DNA from: JALYRV01 sp040902895
GTDB lineage: Bacteria; Acidobacteriota; Vicinamibacteria; Vicinamibacterales; SCN-69-37
Assembly: GCA_040902895.1 (NCBI GenBank)
Contig: JBBDWL010000024.1
Location: 133,268-197,267 of the forward strand
Length of the DNA: 64,000 nucleotides
Direction: 5' to 3'
Shown here: piece by piece, positions 41,095 to 49,716 of the stretch
Layout: every line of letters starts with the position of its first letter
Numbering within the stretch: position 1 is the first letter of the stretch
The notes under the pieces: model-generated
Databases searched by the model: none
Told to the model about the DNA's origin: nothing
The model's input: the letters and a program-made list of their open reading frames with translations, nothing else
Program-made: the position numbers and the translations under genes

Positions 41095-42230
41095 TGCAGA
41101 AACTTGTCCTCGGTTCCGGCATTCTCGCCGTCGGCGTCCTCGCCGGCGTGATCGTCAGCGGCACCTTCAGTCGTACGGACACAGGGCATGCGGCGCCGCC
41201 GCAGATCGACACGGCCGTGCCGCTTCGTCAGGGGGCCACGCCGGATCTCACGGGTGCCGCGGAACGCGCCCTGCGCAGCGTCGCGAACATCTCGTCCACC
41301 AGCATCGTCCGCGAGCCGCTCTACCGCGACTTCTTCGGCAATGCGTTCGGCTATACCCAGCGGCAGGCTGCCAGCCTCGGATCCGGCGTCCTGGTGAGCG
41401 CCGACGGCTACGTGCTCACCAATGCGCACGTGCTGCGCGGCGGCAGCGGCCAGATGCCTATCGGCGTCAAGGTCGTGCTCAGCGACAAGCGCGAACGCGA
41501 CGCGCGCGTGATCGGCATTGACGATGAGACCGATCTGGCGGTGGTGAAGATCGAGAGCAACGGACTGACGCCAATGACGTGGGGAGATTCGTCGAAGTTG
41601 AAGATCGCTGAATGGGTGATGGCGATCGGCAATCCCTTCCAGCTGTCGCAGACCGTGACGATGGGCATTGTCTCGGCGGTGGGCCGCGCGAATCTGGGCC
41701 TCGCGAACTACGAAGACTTCATCCAGACCGATGCGGCCATCAATCGCGGCAACTCGGGCGGGGCGCTGATCAACACGCGCGGCGAGCTCGTCGGGATCAA
41801 TACGGCGATCTTCAGTGAAACCGGTGGATACCAGGGCATCGGCTTCGCCGTGCCGAGCAACCTCGCGCGGCGCGTGATGGACGACCTCGTGCGCTACGGC
41901 ACAGTGCGCCGTGGATCGATCGGATATGTGCGCTTCGAGAATCTGACCGAGCAGGTGGCGGCGGAGCTGGGACTGCGCGCCGAACGCGGCGCATTCGTGT
42001 GGGAAATCGACGAGCGTTCGGCCGCATGGCAGGCCGGACTTCGGCCCGGCGATCTCGTCGTCAACTTCAACGATCGGCCCGTGACCGATCAGGGACAGCT
42101 CACGCGCTTCATTTCCGACGCGCGGGCCGGCACCACGGCGCATCTCGGCGTGCAGCGCCGCGGCCGCCAGATCGCGCTCGACGTTGCGGTGACGGCCGTG
42201 CAGCCGCAGACGCAGAGACGCAGACGGTGA
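41094..42230 (+). CDS. Periplasmic HtrA/DegQ-type serine protease with one PDZ domain
   Basis: The protein has 378 residues. An N-terminal hydrophobic anchor or signal (LVLGSGILAVGVLAGVIV) sends it to the periplasm. The trypsin-like domain has the triad His112 (TNAHV), Asp147 (DETDLAVV) and Ser221 (NRGNSGGAL). A single PDZ domain lies at about 280-365 (AFVWEIDERSAAWQAGLRPGDLV). DegP has two PDZ domains, so this is nearer the DegS/one-PDZ group. It degrades or refolds damaged envelope proteins. The last residues (QPQTQRRRR) are encoded by short CGCAGAC repeats at the stop. It is translationally coupled to hsp20. Confidence 0.94.
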   Translation: MQKLVLGSGILAVGVLAGVIVSGTFSRTDTGHAAPPQIDTAVPLRQGATPDLTGAAERALRSVANISSTSIVREPLYRDFFGNAFGYTQRQAASLGSGVLVSADGYVLTNAHVLRGGSGQMPIGVKVVLSDKRERDARVIGIDDETDLAVVKIESNGLTPMTWGDSSKLKIAEWVMAIGNPFQLSQTVTMGIVSAVGRANLGLANYEDFIQTDAAINRGNSGGALINTRGELVGINTAIFSETGGYQGIGFAVPSNLARRVMDDLVRYGTVRRGSIGYVRFENLTEQVAAELGLRAERGAFVWEIDERSAAWQAGLRPGDLVVNFNDRPVTDQGQLTRFISDARAGTTAHLGVQRRGRQIALDVAVTAVQPQTQRRRR

Positions 42231-42259
42231 ATCGCGATCAATAAAGGACTGCGCCAGGG

Positions 42260-43918
42260 CTACTGGCTGCGCAGGGTCACAGCCGGATCCACGCGCGCGG
42301 CCTGACGGGCCGGATACCACGTCGCGAGGGCGCCTGTAGCAACCACCGTCGCAGCGACGACCCCGTACGTCGTCGGGTCTATCGGCGACACGCCATACAG
42401 CTGCGATGCAATGAATCGCGACGCGGCGGCCGCCGCTGTGAGTCCCGCAAGGGCACCCAACACAAGAAATGTAAGGGACGTCCGAAAAACCAATTGGCGG
42501 ATGTCCGCGCCTGTTGCCCCCAACGCCAGACGCACTCCAATCTCACGCCTTCGGCCCGACACCATGAATGCCATCACGGCATAAATACCGATCGTCGCAA
42601 TCAGCAGCGCGAGCGTCCCAAATCCCGCCGTGGCAACTGTGGCGAGTCTCCGATCGCCCTCTAGCCGCGCGTAAAGGTCATCCACTGTCTCTACACGAAT
42701 CGCAGCGCGGTCAACATTTGCGCTGACAGCGGCAGCCATGTTGGATAGGGCATTGGTAGTGCGCAATCTGGCGACGAACGACACGGGACCTCTGGAAGGA
42801 CTCATCGGATAATAGAAGACGAACAGATCGCGGCCCGCCTCGCTCACAGTGCGATCAGGTCGAACGTGCTTTGCAACGCCGACGATCTCGAATTCCGTGA
42901 CGCGGCCGATGCCAGTCGAGCCGACGCGGAAACGTGAGCCGACTGCAGAATCGTCGGGCCAGAATCGCCGCGCGAAGGCCTCATCGACCACCACCTTCGC
43001 CGCGGTGTCGTGCGCCTCGAACCACCGGCCGGCGACCAGCGGAATTCCGAGCGTGTGGAAGTACGCCGGTGTGACGCCGTAGTAGCTGAGCGTGATTTGA
43101 GACAGTGGAGCGCCGCCGTCGATCGTGAGCGGCCCTCCGATCCATCCGGAGGTCGCAGGCGGAAAACTGTCCGTCCTGGCCACCGCTATGACGTCCGGAT
43201 GAGCGGTGAGCACTCCCGATAGAGCATCACCCAGTGGTTCTCCGCGGAGACTCGCATTGGGCGCTGGCAACACCTGAAGGGTCACGAGACCTCGGCTGTC
43301 AAATCCTTTGTCGAGGCCGAGCCGCTCGATATAGGTTCGCGCGTACAACAGGGCGCCGATGAGCAGCACCACCGCCGCGGCAACTTGACCGACAGCGAGA
43401 GCCTGACGGAGGAGCGGCGCGGACCTCGAGCCGAGCATCGTTCGAGTGTCGTCGCGAAGCGCGTCCATGAGATTCGCGCGTGAGGCTCGCCATGCGGCGG
43501 GCAGTGACGTCAGTGCCCACGTCGCGGTGGCGACCACGAGCATGAAGAGGACGGCGCGTGTGTCAAAGTCGATCGCATTCGCTAGCTCGAGCGCCATCCC
43601 CGGCGGCAGACTGGCGGCGAGCGCATAGATGCCCCACGTGGCGATCGCCGCGCCGACGGCCACGCTCGCCATCAGCAGTATGGCCAACTCGAACAGTCGC
43701 ACACGCAGCAGCGTGCCCCGGCTCGCGCCGAGCGCGGCCTGGACGCTCAGTGCCCGCGCCCGCTGCGACACGGAGGCAAGCTCGAGACTGGCGACGTTGG
43801 CGCACGCGATCAGCAGCAGGCAAAGTGCTGCGGAGCCCAGCATGGTGAAGACCGTCGAGTGGCGGCTGTTGCCGCGCGCGGCGTTCAGCGTCTTGAGTTG
43901 GAGAGGATGACGTTTCAA
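42260..43918 (-). pseudogene. ADOP-type MacB/FtsX permease, C-terminal fragment (frameshifted)
   Basis: This 552-codon frame covers the last two thirds of an acidobacterial duplicated orphan permease: FtsX domain (CANVASLELASVSQRARALS), second periplasmic core and second FtsX domain (MAFMVSGRRREIGVRLALG). It begins at a TTG overlapping the stop of 43915-44880. Comparison with the intact paralog at 45342-47723 shows that the homologous frame starts earlier (DQATGSALKRHPL) and switches near 43935-43945. One base is missing, or two are extra. Together the parts make about 870 residues. Either this is a recent pseudogene or an assembly error; the rest of both frames is well preserved. Confidence 0.85.
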
Positions 43919-44880
43919 GGCGGATCCCGTCGCTTGGTCGCGATTGCCAGCGCGCGCTGAGCCACAGCCGCAGCGGCCTGATCGAACGGCACACCAGGCG
44001 CCAGCCGAGCGATCGTGGAGTATCCGGCACGGCGATCTTGTCCCTCGACGCGGAGCGGCCTCCAGATGCGCTCTCGAGCAGTGGGGAAACGAAATGTCGC
44101 GGGCATCACGCCCACAATCACAACCGGCCCATCCGGTGTTTCGAGCTTCTGACCGACTGCCTGCCCGGCCGTGCCGAACACGCGCGTCGCGATATCTTCT
44201 GCAACGAGCGCTACTGGTGTCGCGCCGGATCGGGCGTCGTCAGGCACGAGTGGCCGCCCCCATCGTGGAGCCGCACCCAGCAACCCGAACATCCCGGAGG
44301 TGACTCGTTCGGCACGAATCGAATCGGTAATGCCCCCGGCCGTCACATAGACGGGCGCGTCGAGGGTATGCGCCTCCACGGCGCCTAGGACATCGCGTTG
44401 TCGGCGCCACTCGACGATGGCAGGCGCATGAAAGACGCTCCTGGGGCCAAAAGGAGAGTGATATTGCAGAATGACGAGCCGGCTAGAGTCGGCGTAAGGC
44501 GCCCGGCGAAAGACGAACGCGTCCGCCGCGGAAAAGACGATCGTATTGGCGGCGAGCGCCACGCCGAGAAGCGAGACGACCAGCGCCGCCTTCCAACCGC
44601 GCGCCCGCACGCCGCGCCACGCCCAGCCGGTCTCGGATCCCAGTATCTCAATCCACCGCATGCTTCGAACGTCGCGGTGCAGCTCCAAGGCGCTGACCAC
44701 ACTGCCAAATCGCAGCCGAGCCTCACGCCGCGCGGCTTGGCGGTCCATGCCTCTGCCCACGTACTCGTCAGTCAGCAGCTCAAGATGAGTGGCGAGATCC
44801 TCGTCGAGGTCCGTGTCGAGTTCGCGGCCGCGGAACAACGCGGCGAAACGAGCGAATGTCTGATGGAGCCAGGCCTTCAT
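43915..44880 (-). pseudogene. ADOP-type MacB/FtsX permease, N-terminal fragment (frameshifted)
   Basis: This 321-codon frame has the permease prefix domain (residues 1-75, LDEDLATHLELLTDEYVGRG), TM1 (WKAALVVSLLGVALAANTIV) and the first MacB-like periplasmic core. It ends prematurely in KRRDPP where the paralog continues. The ATG overlaps the PadR stop (ATGA). The prefix domain is characteristic of ADOP permeases regulated by a PadR neighbour. Without the C-terminal half it would not make a working permease unless the frame is an artefact. The function of ADOP proteins is unproven. Confidence 0.86.
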
Positions 44881-45227
44881 CGGCTCGGCTCCTCAGCCGG
44901 CTGGCTGAGCACGCGTTTCATCACTGACCTGATGCGCTCCCAGTTGGCGGTACTTTCCTCAAGCTGCTGCCGCCCCGCCCTGGTCAGCGAATAGAAGCGG
45001 GCACGGCGGTTGTTTTCGGAGACGCCCCACTGCGCCTTGACGAAGCGACGCTGCTCAAGTCGGACCAGGGAGGCATGGATGGTCCCCTGATTCAGCAGCA
45101 CTTCATCACCGCTGACCTGTTCGACACGGCGGGCGATGCCGTACCCATGCTGCGGGCCCAGCGCGTGGAGCGTACGGAGCACCATCAGATCGAGGGTGCC
45201 CTGCAGAAGATCGAGTTTCCCGCCCAT
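44877..45227 (-). CDS. PadR-family transcriptional regulator (acidobacterial ADOP-associated type)
   Basis: The protein has 116 residues. The winged helix opens with LLQGTLDLMVLRTLHALGP and contains HGYGIARRVEQVSG and NQGTIHASLVRLEQRRFV. The C-terminal helix (LTRAGRQQLEESTANWERI) is short, as in the small PadR subfamily that accompanies ADOP permeases. An AGGAGG ribosome-binding site is 4 nt before the ATG. It overlaps the permease start by 4 bp. A dyad over its own promoter suggests autoregulation. Confidence 0.94.
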   Translation of the reverse strand: MGGKLDLLQGTLDLMVLRTLHALGPQHGYGIARRVEQVSGDEVLLNQGTIHASLVRLEQRRFVKAQWGVSENNRRARFYSLTRAGRQQLEESTANWERIRSVMKRVLSQPAEEPSR

Positions 45228-45255
45228 GGAGCCTCCTGTGGCGATGCCACTGGAG

Positions 45256-45284
45256 ATCCTACACGGTTTCGTGTGTCATGGCCA
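45256..45284 (-). promoter_or_regulatory. padR promoter with an inverted repeat
   Basis: On the minus strand TGGCCA (45284-45279) and TAGGAT (45261-45256) are spaced by 17 bp. Between them, next to the -10, is the dyad ACACG-GTTT-CGTGT (45261-45274). Its place between the boxes suits an autoregulatory PadR operator. The boxes are only moderate matches. Confidence 0.4.
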
Positions 45285-45341
45285 CAGGAAGCTCGCGAGC
45301 CCCCAGGGCTGCGCCACCCGCGCAAAAGGGCTGCGCTACGG

Positions 45342-47723
45342 CTATTGGCTGCGCAACGTGACGGCCGGATCCACCCGCGCGGCCTGACGCGCCGGATACC
45401 AGGTCGCGAGTGCGCCAGCTGCGATCACAATGCCCGCCGCGCTTGCATAGGTTAGCGGATCGGTCGCTGATACGCCGAACAGCTGCGAACGAATGACCTC
45501 CGAAGCGGCGGCGGCGGCGGCAAGTCCTGCTATTGCGCCAGCCATCAGGAATTTCAAGGACGTCCCGAAGATGATGCGGCGGATGTCCGCGCCCGTTGCG
45601 CCGAGCGCAAGCCTGACGCCAATTTCGCGGCGCCGGCCCGACACCATGAATGCCATGACCGCATAAATGCCGGCAGCCGCGATCAGGAGCGCCGCTGCGC
45701 CGAAGCCCACCGTGGCGACGGCGGCAAGCCTGCTGTCTCCCTCGAGGCGCGCGTACCGCTCATCGATCGTGTCGACTCTGACCACTGCCCGGCCTGCAAC
45801 GGCTCTCACGACCGACGCGACCTCGCCGAGATTGCCCGGTGACCGCAGCCGCGCCACGAACGAGGCTGATCCCGTTGATGAGCGAATCGCATGGTAAAAG
45901 ACGAACAGGTCGCGCCCGCCTTGCGCGGTCGTGCGATCGGGACGCACGTGCTGCGCGATTCCGACGATCTCGAACTCGTACGCGCCGCCGACGCCGGCGC
46001 TACCAACGCTGAAGCGTGAACCCAGAGCCGATCCGCCGGGCCAGAACCGTCCGGCAAACATCTCGTCGATGACGACTTTGGCCGGGGGATCGCCCGGCGC
46101 AAATACCGCACCCTCCAGCATCGGCACACCGAGTGTCTGGAAGTACTCCGGTGCGACGGCGTACGTGCTGAGAAAAACCTCGGCTCCGGTCTCGGCGCCA
46201 TTCACCTTCAGCTTGCCACTAATCCCGCCGGCCGTCACTGGAGGTAGATCGTCTGTCCGCGCGACAGATACGACGGCCGGGTGTGAGACCAGCATCGCGG
46301 AAACGGCATCGACCAGAGGTTCTCCGCGAAGTGCGGCGTTTGGCGCGGGCAGCACTTGAATCGCAACGACACTCCGGCTGTCGAAGCCCTTATCCATCTC
46401 GAGCCGGCCGGCGTAGGTGCGCGCGAAGAGTACAGCTCCGATCAGCAGAAACACGGTAACGGCCACCTGCGTGACGACGAGTACATGACGCATGAGCGGA
46501 GCGGACGACCCAAAGACTCCCCGCGTGTCCTGCCGCAGCACGTCCATCAGATTGGCTCGCGAGGCGCGCCAAGCCGGCAATACCGCCGTCATGAGCCATG
46601 TGGCAGCCGCAAGGCTCAACATGAACACTGCGGCGCGACCGTCGAAGTCGAGGGCGTTCGCCAACTGGAGAGCCATGGCCGGTGGAAGCGTCGCAATCAG
46701 CGCGTCAGAACCCAAGACGGCGAGCGCAGCGCCCCCTGCGGCGCTGACCGTCAGCAGGATGGCGGCCTCGAGGAATCGGGCTCGCACGAGCGCCATGCGC
46801 CCTGCCCCCAACGCTGCCTGCACGCCAAGCGCAGTGGCGCGCTGCGAGACGAACGCCAGCTCGAGGCTCGCAACGTTGGCGCAAGCGATGAGGAGCAGGC
46901 ATAGCGCTGCCGCGCCGAGCATGCCGATGACCATCGAATGGCTCGGGTCTCCTCGAACCTCGTTGAGTGTCCGGAGCGTAAGGGGATAGCGCTTTACGAA
47001 CGACAGGCCGGTCGCATGGTCGATGGCGAGCGCCCGCTGGCTGATGCCCGCCGCGGCCTGCTCGAAAGAGATTCCGGGCGCCAGCCGCGCGATGGTCGTA
47101 TATCCGACGTTCCGAACAGTGATATCGAATGCCAGCGGCATCCAGATGCGCTCCTGGGCGGTCGGAAAGCGGAATGACGCCGGCATGACGCCGATGATCT
47201 CGAGCGGACCGTCGCGAGTTGCGAGGACCTTCCCGACCGCCAGCGAAGCGCCGCCGAACACGCGGGTTGCGATCTCTTCGCCGACGAGCGCCACGGGCCG
47301 CGCGCCAGGTTCCGTGTCGGAAGGCAGCAGCGGCCGCCCCCATGCAGGCGCCTGGCCCAGCATGTCGAACATACCGGGCGACACGCGCTCGGCGCGCACT
47401 GACTCTGTAAGATCGCCAACCGTGACATAGACAGGCGCGGCGAGCGAATGCGCCTCCATCGCGACAAGCAGATCCTTCTGCCGGCGCCATTCCAGGATCG
47501 CGGGCGCGGAAAACGCGTTCGACACGCCGCGGGATGAAGAATATTGGAAGACGACAAGCCGATCGGCGTCGGCGTAGGGAGCGCGTCGGAAGACAAAGGC
47601 ATCCGCCGCGGAGAAGACGATCGTATTGGCGCCGATCGCAACGCCGAGAAGGACGACTACCAGCGCGGCCTGCCAGCCGCGTGCTCGCACGCCACGCCAC
47701 GCCCAGCGGAGTTCGGATCCCAT
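45342..47723 (-). CDS. ADOP-type MacB/FtsX permease, intact, without prefix domain
   Basis: The protein has 793 residues. TM1 is at about 17-40 (WQAALVVVLLGVAIGANTIV). The first periplasmic MacB-like core follows, then an FtsX domain with CANVASLELAFVSQRATALG. The second core and the second FtsX domain end in MVSGRRREIGVRLALG and the C-terminus PARQAARVDPAVTLRS. There is no ATPase domain and no ATPase gene beside it, typical of orphan permeases in acidobacteria. It starts directly at MGSELRWAWRG, where its paralog has a prefix domain of 75 residues. GGGAGG, 7 nt before the ATG, supports this start. It probably arose by duplication with the neighbouring frameshifted copy. Confidence 0.92.
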   Translation of the reverse strand: MGSELRWAWRGVRARGWQAALVVVLLGVAIGANTIVFSAADAFVFRRAPYADADRLVVFQYSSSRGVSNAFSAPAILEWRRQKDLLVAMEAHSLAAPVYVTVGDLTESVRAERVSPGMFDMLGQAPAWGRPLLPSDTEPGARPVALVGEEIATRVFGGASLAVGKVLATRDGPLEIIGVMPASFRFPTAQERIWMPLAFDITVRNVGYTTIARLAPGISFEQAAAGISQRALAIDHATGLSFVKRYPLTLRTLNEVRGDPSHSMVIGMLGAAALCLLLIACANVASLELAFVSQRATALGVQAALGAGRMALVRARFLEAAILLTVSAAGGAALAVLGSDALIATLPPAMALQLANALDFDGRAAVFMLSLAAATWLMTAVLPAWRASRANLMDVLRQDTRGVFGSSAPLMRHVLVVTQVAVTVFLLIGAVLFARTYAGRLEMDKGFDSRSVVAIQVLPAPNAALRGEPLVDAVSAMLVSHPAVVSVARTDDLPPVTAGGISGKLKVNGAETGAEVFLSTYAVAPEYFQTLGVPMLEGAVFAPGDPPAKVVIDEMFAGRFWPGGSALGSRFSVGSAGVGGAYEFEIVGIAQHVRPDRTTAQGGRDLFVFYHAIRSSTGSASFVARLRSPGNLGEVASVVRAVAGRAVVRVDTIDERYARLEGDSRLAAVATVGFGAAALLIAAAGIYAVMAFMVSGRRREIGVRLALGATGADIRRIIFGTSLKFLMAGAIAGLAAAAAASEVIRSQLFGVSATDPLTYASAAGIVIAAGALATWYPARQAARVDPAVTLRSQ

Positions 47724-47728
47724 CGAGA

Positions 47729-47764
47729 GCCTCCCGATGGGTGGGATTGTAGCGCTCGGGAGGC
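47729..47764 (-). promoter_or_regulatory. Inverted repeat spanning promoter and ribosome-binding site of the intact ADOP gene
   Basis: GCCTCCCGA (47729-47737) and TCGGGAGGC (47756-47764) are perfect 9-bp arms with an 18-nt spacer. The arm proximal to the gene contains the GGGAGG ribosome-binding site on the minus strand. A TACAAT box lies in the spacer (47746-47751). A readthrough transcript could hide the ribosome-binding site by folding. Confidence 0.45.
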
Positions 47765-47786
47765 CTGACGGGCGGCGCCACCCTTC

Positions 47787-48401
47787 CTACAGGGCTGCGC
47801 CACCTCTTTTGCCCGACACGGCCGCGTGGCCGACGACGCTGCAGCGCCAGGGACGATCGGCCGCCTGCGTGATGCCGATGCGAGGCGTCCAGACAGTTTT
47901 CCCGATCTTTAATCCGCGATCGTCGATCCGCAATGCGGAGTTGGTCAGATCCTTCAGGTTCTGACGAAGATCAATCCCAAGCGCCTTCGTGAGATTGCCA
48001 GGCCCTCGGCACAGCTCCGCGTCACTGAACGACGCAGCCGTTCTCCCCGATCCGCGCGCGCGACGCCGGCGCATGAGGCCGATGCCCTCGAGCGGATCGA
48101 GCGCGCGAATCAAGACGGCCGCCGGCCAGCCTTCTGACTCGGTCACGGCGTTGACCAGATAGTGGATGCCGTAATTGAAATAGACGTACGCCATGCCGGG
48201 CGGGCCGTACAGCGGCGCATTGCGGGTGGTCGGCCCAGGCGCGGCATGACATGCGGGATCGTCTTCGCCGATGTAGGCCTCGGCCTCGACGATGATGCCC
48301 GACGCGCGGCCGGCGCCGGTCTCGTGCACGAGGACTTTCCCGATCAGATCCCGCGCGACGTCGAGGGTCGGACGCTCGTAAAAATCGCGGTCGAGACTCA
48401 C
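47787..48401 (-). CDS. 3-methyladenine DNA glycosylase (AAG/MPG family)
   Basis: This 204-residue enzyme removes alkylated purines in base-excision repair. Motifs are VEAEAYIGEDDPACHA (catalytic Glu in the first part), YGPPGMAYVYFNYGIHYLVN and LIRALDPLEGI, with ELCRGPGNLTKALGID later. Length is typical. It overlaps the HEAT-repeat gene (4 bp) and is downstream of it. The last residues, GKRGGAAL, are encoded by CAGGGCTGCGCCAC, a 14-bp sequence that recurs at 45303-45316 near padR. Confidence 0.95.
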   Translation of the reverse strand: MSLDRDFYERPTLDVARDLIGKVLVHETGAGRASGIIVEAEAYIGEDDPACHAAPGPTTRNAPLYGPPGMAYVYFNYGIHYLVNAVTESEGWPAAVLIRALDPLEGIGLMRRRRARGSGRTAASFSDAELCRGPGNLTKALGIDLRQNLKDLTNSALRIDDRGLKIGKTVWTPRIGITQAADRPWRCSVVGHAAVSGKRGGAAL

Positions 48402-49606
48402 CGCGCCTTGATTCGATCGATGGCCGCGGCCACGGCGCGCGCGACGGCTTCGTTGCGATCGAGCCGCGCCGACTCGAGCGCGGGCAGCACGTCAGCGCCG
48501 CCCGTGATGCCGAGTATCTCGGCGACGCGGCCGCGGATGTTGTCTTCGCGCGACGCCAGGAACGGCGTGAGATCTTTCGCAATCGCGGCTCCGAGCTCGA
48601 TGAGATATTCCATCGCCTGCGGCGCCGATTCATCGTCCTCGAGCGCGGCGACGATGTGCTCGAGATAGTTGCGCCCGAGCTTCTGCAGCGCAAAGAAATA
48701 TGCGAGCTGGACGGCAGGGCCGCGCTCGTTCTGCAGCCGCTGTTCGAGCTGCGGAATGAAATCAGCCGCGCCCGTGCGCGCGAGGCCCTCGGCCGACGCC
48801 GCGCGGAACCCCGGATCCTTCGCCGCAAGATATTGCCGGAAGAGATCGGCCGTCGAGGGATCGCCGATCTTCGCGAGCGCGAGCAGCGCCCACGTGGCCT
48901 GCGTGTTGCTGCGGTAGTTCTCGATCTGATGCTTGAGCGCGGGAACCGCCTTCGGCGACCCGATCTCGCCGAGCGCGTAAATCGCGAACTGCCTGACCGC
49001 CTGATTCGAATCGCCAATCGCGACGATCAGCGCGTCGTCGGCTTCCTTGACCTCGAGCCGCGCAATCACACGTGCCGACGCAGCTCTCACAATCGCATCG
49101 TAGTGATCGAGCGCCGCGGTGAGCTTGCGGATCTGCGCCACGGTCAGTGGCTGGCGCGCCAGCGCGCCGACGGCGTGAATCGCTTCGAACCGCACGCGAT
49201 CGTTGGCATCGTCGACGGCGACGAGCAGGTTGTCGATGACCGCGGCCGGCACCGGCGTCGGCTTGACCGCCGCGGGGCCTGCTTCGAACGCGGCAAGCCC
49301 GAGGCTCTTCGGCCGCGACGTCATGAAGCCGAACCGCCTGCGCGTGCCGTCGTTCACCATGAAGAACGACAGCTCCGCCTCGATCGCCGCAAGCTGCACG
49401 TCATCGTCCGGATCCGCGATCAGCGGCGCGACCGGCTCGGCCGCTTCGGGGTACGCCGCATCGCGCAGCAGCCGTACCGAACGGAGCCGCTCTTCAGGAT
49501 CGGGATGCCGCAGCATGCGAACGACGTCCTGGAATTGCGCTTGCTGGCCCCACACCGGGATGCTCATCACCGACAGTGCAAAGACGAGAGTTAGTTGCTT
49601 CTTCAT
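48398..49606 (-). CDS. Exported HEAT-repeat protein
   Basis: This 402-residue protein has a signal peptide (MKKQLTLVFALSVMSIPVWG). About nine HEAT/PBS-lyase-type repeats follow, such as VVRMLRHPDPEERLRSVRLL, VAPLIADPDDDVQLAAIEAE, DSNQAVRQFAIYALGEIG and SREDNIRGRVAEILG. Such solenoids bind other proteins; the partner is unknown. Its start is 107 bp from the uvrA stop, across a composite heptamer element. No lipobox Cys is seen, so periplasmic location is inferred. Confidence 0.88.
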   Translation of the reverse strand: MKKQLTLVFALSVMSIPVWGQQAQFQDVVRMLRHPDPEERLRSVRLLRDAAYPEAAEPVAPLIADPDDDVQLAAIEAELSFFMVNDGTRRRFGFMTSRPKSLGLAAFEAGPAAVKPTPVPAAVIDNLLVAVDDANDRVRFEAIHAVGALARQPLTVAQIRKLTAALDHYDAIVRAASARVIARLEVKEADDALIVAIGDSNQAVRQFAIYALGEIGSPKAVPALKHQIENYRSNTQATWALLALAKIGDPSTADLFRQYLAAKDPGFRAASAEGLARTGAADFIPQLEQRLQNERGPAVQLAYFFALQKLGRNYLEHIVAALEDDESAPQAMEYLIELGAAIAKDLTPFLASREDNIRGRVAEILGITGGADVLPALESARLDRNEAVARAVAAAIDRIKAR

Positions 49607-49616
49607 AACTTTTGCC

Positions 49617-49716
49617 GGGCCCTAGGCGCTAGGCCTTAGGCGCTGGGCCCGATGCGCCGCGCACAACGGCGCGTCGCATAAAGGCCTAGGGCCAAGGGCC
49701 TAGAGCCCAGGGCCTA
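49617..49716. repeat. Composite element: heptamer array, hairpin, inverted heptamer array, after uvrA
   Basis: The left words are GGGCCCT, AGGCGCT, AGGCCTT, AGGCGCT, GGGCCCG. In the centre GCGCCG and CGGCGC form a hairpin, extended by ATGCG/CGCAT with a 2-nt bulge. The right words are AGGCCTA, GGGCCAA, GGGCCTA, GAGCCCA, GGGCCTA. The uvrA TAG (minus) is at 49714-49716 in the last unit. Word, order and stop placement match the element after rpsA (22605-22707), 27 kb away. Confidence 0.9.

Noticed and set aside
42210..42230. CGCAGAC repeats at the DegQ end as a full array
   Set aside because: Only three units and no inverted part; it may belong to the family but is too short to call.
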